Source: Congeria kusceri
Taxonomy: Eukaryota > Mollusca > Bivalvia > Myida > Dreissenidae
DNA: 64,000 nt
Direction of reading: 5' to 3'
Assembly: GCA_027627225.1 (NCBI GenBank)
Contig: CM051030.1
Location: 20,231,105 to 20,295,104 of the forward strand
Numbering within the stretch: position 1 is the first letter of the stretch; every line of letters starts with the position of its first letter. The notes under the pieces were generated by a model. It saw only the letters and a program-made list of their open reading frames with translations. It was not told the origin of the DNA and did not search any database. A program made the translations under genes and the position numbers. Shown here piece after piece: positions 57,101 to 64,000 of this stretch.

Positions 57101-57390
57101 AAAGCACAGAAATGTCTTGGCCAAATTACATTTGTCATCTCACAAATTAAACACTGAACTCGGTCGGCACAATAATGTACCAAGAAATGAACGGAAATGT
57201 TCACTTTGCGACCAGAATGATATTGAAGATGAAATCCATTTTATTCTCAAGTGCCCTACATACACCCACATTTGACAACAATATATCCAAACATATTTTC
57301 ATACACGCACACATTTGGTAAAATATATTGCTTTAATGTAATGTGAAAATAAAACGATCATAAAAAGGCTGGCAACATATTGTCATAAAA
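54120..57390 (+). mobile_element. Near-complete but dead LINE inserted just past the receptor stop
   Basis: Endonuclease, RT and C-terminal zinc-knuckle regions are all present in order but broken by stops and frameshifts. The 5' end is near 54086-54120, i.e. 40-75 bp after the receptor stop codon, and the 3' end near 57390 after AATAAAACGATCAT. No ORF1 was seen. Confidence 0.75.
54131..57338 (+). pseudogene. LINE ORF2 (APE endonuclease + reverse transcriptase), degenerate
   Basis: SWNVEGLTDEKKTLK, frameshift, then YDIICLSETRI (catalytic Glu), a TAA at 54378, FVSGDLNCRTG (Asp/Asn), SVVDYLLTLRY, and FSNHAPLSF (catalytic His): an intact-looking APE motif set apart from the early stop. After a stop at 55277 the RT part is SVDDILKAVKRLGVNKSPS, FGFKNKYSTL, FVYYRKAYDCIN (first palm Asp now Tyr), and LLLFAVLISESKDGLQ, where the FADD catalytic pair is deleted. 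The C-terminus has FNYLGVVFSNGG, HKKFCKWVLNVKQ, then CSLCDQNDIEDEIHFILKCP, a zinc-binding end. Clade uncertain. Confidence 0.8.
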
Positions 57391-60354
57391 CATTTCAACT
57401 AAGAGAAACATTAATTTAATTTATCAAATAATATATACATTTTTTTTGCTCATTCTAATTTTGAAGTATGTAAGGAACATTAGACAATTATATGTGAAAA
57501 TGAATATAAAACGCTAATGTGTTCAGTATCGTTCAAGTGTATGTGACATTTATAGTAGAGCATATGCGCTTACAAAACGTTTATACTTCATACGTCCGCA
57601 CATCGTGCAAATTAGTATTTTTGGTAAAATTATATGGACCTAATACATCGACCGCAATGAATGTTATATATTTGTAAGTATTTCTCAAAAAGTTAATATG
57701 TTGCTCATCTACGAACAAATTTATATTGGATAACATGTATTCGTTTACAATCTACAAGTGTCGAAGCTAAAGTAACGCACATATCAACATTGAACATTGT
57801 GTTCAACGTGTTTTAGACTACACATTGTAAAATTGGCAAATGCATTATACTTATACTAAGTATTGATACTGATATAGACATCGTATAAGCATGAACATGT
57901 ATATAATTAACATAAACATAGTATTTAGCATATGCCCCAATACTCACTATCTTACAGCAGACATTGTAATAGTGAATAATTCTTACATCATTCTGTACAT
58001 GTGTCTTTAACCAGCGGGTGATGCCGACACTAAACACGATATTTAATGCAGCAAACCGCCGCATCACTTATTCAATGCACACCACAACTATATATACATA
58101 TACTAGTCACGCAACATGTTAATTTAAATGATTCAATAGGGTGTCCGCATATCTATATCCCAAACACACTATATAGGGAACAATTTGTCCCGTCCCTTCG
58201 CGTCCCGTCCTAAATTGTTTTACACATTTGTTGAAACTATTAGTTTCAAACTTGTAATATATATTTAGCAGATTTAAATCTTTTTGATCCGGACCATTAC
58301 CCTGTCATGCATTTCCTGAATCATGATCCTTTGTGACTAATCATCTTTGTTAAGTTTCTTGTTTAGGTCAGCTGTTGTAAAATATATTTGATCTACACTT
58401 GTTATGCATATTCAGCATGATGCGGTGAGTAAATGCACTTCCGTTTTTCCAAAATTTGCACCAATGAGACGTAACAAAATCCAAACACTCCGCACAGTTG
58501 ATCGACAATCTTGTAATTACCATCAATTGTGTGTTAACAATCAACCTTTCCGTAGTCCGTACACGTCCGTTAACTTCAGAATCCGCACTATTCCGTTGAA
58601 ACACAATCCGAACACATCCGTTCTTCTGCACCATTACGCAAAAGTCAGCAAAACGATTCTAGGTGTTAAACATGTATTCTAACACGTCACGTGGCTGTTT
58701 TTCCCTAGACAAAGAAGGAAATCACGTACGGCTAAATCGGCAATATTTATTACATTTACATAAATTATTAAACGTAAACATTATTGACAATTTTATTTTA
58801 TTCGTGTTTGTTAGAATGTTACTTTCACCGTACATATCATAAATGAACATGAAGTCATATTGTTTTTTTATTTAGATTTTTATCAACGAATCTGACGTCA
58901 TTCGTTCAATATTTATGAAGGAAGTTGACGTCATATTGTTTTGTTATGATTCATTGACGTCACTGAAACAACTCAAGCCAAGTCAATATTTGTTTATTGT
59001 CGGCACATATGAATAACATATGCATAGCTTTTGGTAGACTTAATGAAACGCGTGTGAATGTGCTTTGTAGGAAGATGGCCAGTGTGAAGATAAAATATAG
59101 ATATCATTGAATAACTTCAAAATAGAGACCAAGATCGTCTTAGAATTCGCACTCGTGATTTAATTCCCACGCATCTATAATCCATATCGTGTATCAATCG
59201 ACAAGAAACTATGATATAAAACTATGATTTCTTCATTAAACATCCCATTTCTGACATCATTGAAAAGTGTGTGTGTTTTGCTACGTGTAGGTTCTCATTG
59301 ATATCTTAACAACAAACAACAATTAAGAAAGACAATCGACAATAGACCTCTGCAAATGAATTCTTAAAATACTGTGCATAAACAAATACAAATAAACATC
59401 AATCTCCACGCATAGATCTAACTGGTTCTGAGCCTATCTCGATTTTAAATCCCGGCCGGCATGAAGTTGCACGTGACCTAATCAGATCAAATAGGGCAAT
59501 CCATTTGTGTTTATTTCATTTCAACTCGCAAAATTTATAACTGAACCAAAAATCAAACGTTTTTTAATCCTTACATCTCCCTTAATCCATTCCAAAATCT
59601 GGAAGTATTTCAATCGCGGCGGCAGTGGTTACTGAAGAGTACCCAGGAGGAAGTAACTGCTGCGATGAGTTGCAATATACATAAGTAGTTATCTGCCCTG
59701 GGAACAAATTTAAATGGAGGAAAACACTTCAGGAAGACCTTTGTTTACAATAAGGATTGTTATGGAAAACTATTGAAAATGGTAATATATAGTACGAGGG
59801 TTAAACCTATAAATATTTAGCCTATGTTCGGTGTGCAAAATCATCTATGACAATACAACAATAGCAAACAAACGATTGGATAAAAAAACTACATATATTT
59901 TGGCGAACCAGGAAGTAAATCTAAAGATACATTTAATTTATTTACGAATATTATAATTAAGATAAATGGGAGAGTTTTCATTACACGTTTACAACAAGAA
60001 CTACTATATTAATTGGGTAAATACATGATACAAAGTATACAAAGACAATATATAAATATAACTGTATTAAAATTATGTACGACATTCAAACCCATACTTA
60101 AGCGATTTTCTATGAACATGAGCATGCTGAGTAATTATCTACGACAACAATATTTTCATATGGGTACAATTTTTTTTATGTATTTCAGTCGAACATTCTT
60201 AACTGACTATCCACTTGCTTTACTAAAACTATCGTTTACAAATATAGTTTAGCCACAAAGTCCCCAGCGGTCGGTGGTAAGTGAGTTTGTGTAAACATGT
60301 CTTTGTTAAAACGTTTGCCTACTCCGGTGATATTTCCGGAACTGAAAGTGAAAC
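57391..60354. other. No gene recognised
   Basis: AT-rich. 58430-58690 is richer in CCGT/ACGTCCG words but has no domain. TACGAGGGTT at 59793 resembles the mariner-type end at 15007, but nothing follows it. No splice-framed coding stretch was seen. Confidence 0.4.
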
Positions 60355-60574
60355 AAAACTGAACGCATACAGCATGGAAGCATTGTACTTCATAACACAA
60401 AACTGAACGCATACAGCATGGAAGCATTGTACTTCATAACACAAAACTGAACGCATACGGCACGGAAACATTGTACTTCATAACACAAAACTGAACGCAT
60501 ACGGCACGGAAACATTGTACTTCATAACAAAAAACTGAACGCATACAGCACGGAAGCATTGTACTTCATAACAA
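60355..60574 (+). repeat. 44-bp tandem repeat, 5 copies
   Basis: AAAACTGAACGCATACAGCA then TGGAAGCATTGTACTTCATA with a 4-base end, step exactly 44. Copies differ at a few sites (CAGCATGG or CGGCACGG, GAAGC or GAAAC), with copies 3 and 4 alike, so there was segmental amplification. Confidence 0.95.
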
Positions 60575-61082
60575 CACATATAACAATTAAGTTTTTATTT
60601 GTAATTCAATACTGTTATAAAGAGACGTATTGATATAACATGGATCCTCTTATTTAGGTCCTGTTGAAAAAATGTTTCATGGCTTATGCAATTTCTATTC
60701 ACCCCAGTCGAAATGTAGTATAAAGCCTGTCTTGCATTAACAGATGCCACTTGTGCATTCGATACTTAGGCCTGAGACACACAGTCGACAGTTGTAGTCG
60801 CAGTTATCTCCGTAAGTTACTTAAATGTAAAACATTTCTTTACTGTCTCTTATTGTGCTATGTGCAAAGTCGTTTATCTCTCCGCCTGTCCCATCAATAA
60901 ATATTAGATTTTTGTGTGTTTAACATACATGCATTTAAATTTGTGCGCATGTTGTTATATAACGTATGCTGCTCCTTCTTAGTACTAACAGGGGGGTGGA
61001 CGTATTTGGCACCGCGTAATTTTTAAGTGGGACATTTGCATCGAGTAATCAATATGGCCGTCTAAATGCACATTTTAATGGA

Positions 61083-61462
61083 CATTCCAAGATTTGTTCG
61101 ACTGGTTAGTGGGTTTTAATATTATTTTCGAAACATTAAAGTGCCTGTCGATTGGTACTGTGATGAAACTACACGCGGTTTTTTATTTTAGCTTCGTAGT
61201 TGCTAGAATAAAAAAGTTATTGAAGTCATTATGTACTATGATGTTTGTTTACATATTGGAAAACGGTTAATTTTCAGTTTTTGAGTTGTTTAAGAGACGC
61301 TATAGGAGGTTATTGTATATATATTTGCTGTTATTTTGTGTGGAAAACAACCATATTTAGACTTTATATGCATTTGCACCACATCTGGGGCTTGTACGAC
61401 CGAAAAAAACTGGTTTATGCCCATTTTGGCACCCAGTAATATGTTTATGCCCATTTAGGATA
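61083..61462 (+). repeat. Inverted repeat, left arm (partner at 63.6-64.0 kb)
   Basis: Shares TAGTGGGTTTTAATATTATT, TTAGCTTCGTAGTTGCTAG, TTATTGAAGTCATTATG and CTGGTTTATGCCCA-type blocks with the reverse complement of 63615-64000. Identity ~75-80% by eye. Confidence 0.75.
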
Positions 61463-61664
61463 TAGCAATTTGCTTAAATGTAAATAAACTGCCATTTTCA
61501 TTATTTCTTTTTATAGTTTTACAAGTTAGGACAGGATAATATTCGGTGTAAACATATGATTATACCGTTTTCAACGTTACTAATACATTTTAACTAAATA
61601 TGTTCTCAAAACCAGTAGCACATATGTTTACGGATTCTGTTTACAAAAACCATATCCATTTCAG

Positions 61665-61811
61665 GAATCACATACATCTTATTTCAATGCGCAAGACGGA
61701 TTGGCAGACAAACCAAAAACAACTACACCTGCACCTGCATCGACCATGCTTGAAGAATCTCAGAAGAAGATATTGTGTATTAATGGAGAAAATGCAACGG
61801 ATGTTGGCTAG
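61665..61811 (+). CDS. Candidate terminal exon of an unidentified gene
   Basis: A good acceptor (ATATCCATTTCAG) starts a 48-codon frame with SYFNAQDGLADKPKTTTPAP and ASTMLEESQKKILCINGENA, then TAG. AATAAA follows at 61860, 49 bases after the stop. Coding-like composition, acceptor and poly(A) signal together suggest a real last exon. No upstream exon was identified and it lies between the two inverted-repeat arms, so it may belong to that element. Confidence 0.3.
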   Translation, partial: ESHTSYFNAQDGLADKPKTTTPAPASTMLEESQKKILCINGENATDVG

Positions 61812-61865
61812 TTCATACAATGGGAATTGAATGAAATGCATGTTTTACTTATTGTAAAAAATAAA

Positions 61866-63614
61866 AGCGCGTATTTGAATTGTTTTGTTTTGTTTTATTC
61901 ATATTTACTGTACAATATTGGGAATTACACAATATAGCAGCACAGTAAATTGTATATGTACATTTTATAATATTAACTATGTATTTAAAATTTGATTTTT
62001 AATTAATTCAACTATATGTCTGTATGTAAAACACGTTTTCAAATCACTATCTACATGTATGTTTCATTTAACATCGATATAATCACATTTTAAAAAACAA
62101 AACTGAACAAAACATAATTTTATTACCCCTAGGATTACAACGATACAACATTCGAAATACTAATGAACGGTTAATAGATCTGAAAAGGAACAATTGCATA
62201 CATGTATATGGAACGACTATTTTAGTATTATATTATAGTACAATTTCCATTTTCACAATCAAAAAGCTACACAAAATAAATATGCAATATGTTAATCAAA
62301 TGATAAAAAATAATAGTATGAATGCCATTCAATCAGTGTATGTATATTTACTTTTGACATTAAATATGAATAACATATACTCATCAATGATTCTGTTGAT
62401 AACAAGACGGTGTAAAAACATACTTCTAAATATGTTTATCACACCGAATCACGTGTCTAATACGATGGTTTATGTGTCACATTCTTAATACACTATGTAT
62501 ACACCGAACATGTTTCTAGTCCTCATTATGTCCCCCATTCAGTTGGGTTCTGACCTCTGTGAAATGTCCGTGCATGTAGACTCGAATGAGCAAATTTTTC
62601 CCGACGCATAACCGACTTTCTTTATGTTGTCTGTGCATAACTGTAAACATAAGTAATTAAATTAGCAGAAATCGATAGAACATAAATGCACCTATATACG
62701 TTTAATTAAAAGTCAATCAAAATCATTGTGTTCCAGCGTTAAACAATCCAAATAAGTACCATCGGCACTGCCAGTGGTGTATAAATTTGCAACGAATAGA
62801 GTAACATTTAAATAGATTCTGGTTTCAAGCAAAATAGCCATGTATACTTTTTTAAATATAAATGCCAACTACCCACGTATTGGGCTGGATGCAGGCATAT
62901 GTAGATAAAACAACAACCACAAAGGAATCGTGCATTCTCCCACTTCAGTGACAGACATTTCATTGTGTACATTCATAAATAATTATTATGTGAATATATG
63001 TAAACTATCAATATTGCAAACTTGATAAATCTTTGCTATGTGCGACATATTTTAGATTTAACGATAATAAACAATTTAAATTGTCCATTTATTAAAATAC
63101 TTAGTCTGAAAAGAAGACCACTGACCATAGTAGTCAAAAACAACCGTGCTGATATCCATAATATTTTAACCCTGTTGTTAAGACAATATGTGCATCGAGG
63201 TGTCCAAAGAACTATGGAGCGTATTTTGCGCTATATAAGAAATTTCAAAGAAACACGAAATCAACGAAATATGCAAAAATCTACCTTTTTCACCCAAGAT
63301 GGCGTTTTTTGTTCTGGTAATGTGAGTGAAATATTTTTTGAATCGTGGCATATCTCACTGAAAACAAATAATTAATAATTAACTTAATCAAAAATATAAA
63401 TTTATCCTTGAAAAAAATATTTCATTGCAAATTTATACAAACAAGAAAACAAACTTAAAGGGCATTATAGTTTGTGCTTTTTTACGGAACAAATTATTTA
63501 AAACTGTATTTTTAACACTGTAATTCATATACAAATTAAAACAGAACAATATCATTTTGCCAAACAATCAAACTACGAGACTATCTTTACGTTTATTCCT
63601 TTTACTCTGTGCAC
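61866..63614. other. Interior of the inverted-repeat structure, no gene recognised
   Basis: AT-rich. A 117-codon frame at 63022-63375 is rich in Asn/Arg/Ile without a recognised domain. Confidence 0.35.
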
Positions 63615-64000
63615 AAACGGACATAAACGTATTACTAGGTGGCAAACTGTGCATAAACCAGTTTGTTTTCGGCCGTATAAGCCTCAGATGTAGTGCAAAC
63701 GCAAAACCAAGTCTAAAAATGGTTATTTTCCATATGAACACATCGAAACTGTATACAACAACCTCCAATAGCGTCTATAAAACAACTCAGAAACAAAAAA
63801 TAAACCGTTTCAGAAATGTATACAGACATCTTGGTCAGATCGTGGTTCATAATGACTTCAATACTTTTTTTATGCTAGCAGCTACGAAGCTGAAATAAAA
63901 AAAAACGAGTGTAGTTTAATCACAGGACCCTCGATAAGCCCGTTTACATTTTCGAAAATAATATTAAAACCCACTTACCAGCTGGACGAATCTTCGAATG
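63615..64000 (-). repeat. Inverted repeat, right arm, cut by the window end
   Basis: Reverse complement matches 61083-61462, e.g. TTCAGCTTCGTAGCTGCTAG and AGTATTGAAGTCATTATG. The outer end continues beyond the window. Confidence 0.75.

Noticed and set aside
59790..59830. Solitary mariner-type end TACGAGGGTT
   Set aside because: No transposase remnant or matching inverted repeat within a few kilobases.
60355..60574. CRISPR-like array
   Set aside because: Contiguous 44-bp units with no unique spacers, in a eukaryotic setting; it is a simple tandem repeat.
63022..63375. 117-codon frame inside the second inverted-repeat structure
   Set aside because: No recognised motif; composition fits chance reading of AT-rich DNA.

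Overview
The window looks like chromosomal DNA from a bivalve mollusc. It is AT-rich. Genes are built from small exons with GT/AG introns. It carries tandem repeats of the ~160-bp type common in bivalves (units with GGTCAAGGTCACA and TTTGTCCGGAGCATA), molluscan SINE sequences, and several LINE, mariner and hAT remnants. No bacterial, viral or organellar genes were seen.

The main gene lies on the + strand from 27640 to 54044. I assembled it by eye from eleven exons: a signal-peptide exon, five immunoglobulin (Ig) exons, one fibronectin type III (FN3) exon, one transmembrane exon and three cytoplasmic exons. Nine of the ten junctions are phase 1 and the last is phase 2. Together they give 2307 nt, a 768-residue single-pass receptor. 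The tail has several tyrosine motifs, including an ITIM-consensus ITYESL and an ITAM-like pair, YESL then YEMI nine residues later. It is most likely a cell-surface recognition or immune-type receptor; the ligand cannot be told from sequence.

0.7-3.2 kb holds a hAT (ZMYM1-like) transposase fossil. 3.3-9.0 kb holds a decayed paralogue of the receptor in the same order (Ig, Ig, Ig, Ig-like, FN3, TM), with stop codons and frameshifts. Possible tail exons for it lie at 12.2, 14.8 and 19.0 kb. 10.2-15.9 kb holds two broken mariner elements and a 5'-truncated LINE with an open reverse transcriptase frame. 20.7-27 kb is repeat-rich.

21.9-23.8 and 35.7-37.4 kb form a ~1.8-kb inverted repeat, ~95% identical by eye. 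It brackets ~12 kb that contains the receptor's first exon. 33.9-48.6 kb is mostly introns 1 and 2, filled with tandem arrays, an hAT-like MITE, a minus-strand LINE fragment, a ~120-bp satellite and trinucleotide microsatellites. 48.8-54.0 kb holds the remaining receptor exons, plus a 757-bp hAT-like insertion with a perfect 8-bp target duplication. 54.1-57.4 kb is a broken LINE starting less than 100 bp after the receptor stop codon. 57.4-64.0 kb is non-coding apart from a 44-bp tandem repeat, a second inverted-repeat structure running off the window end and one candidate terminal exon.

All calls come from reading the sequence. No alignment, splice predictor or database was available.
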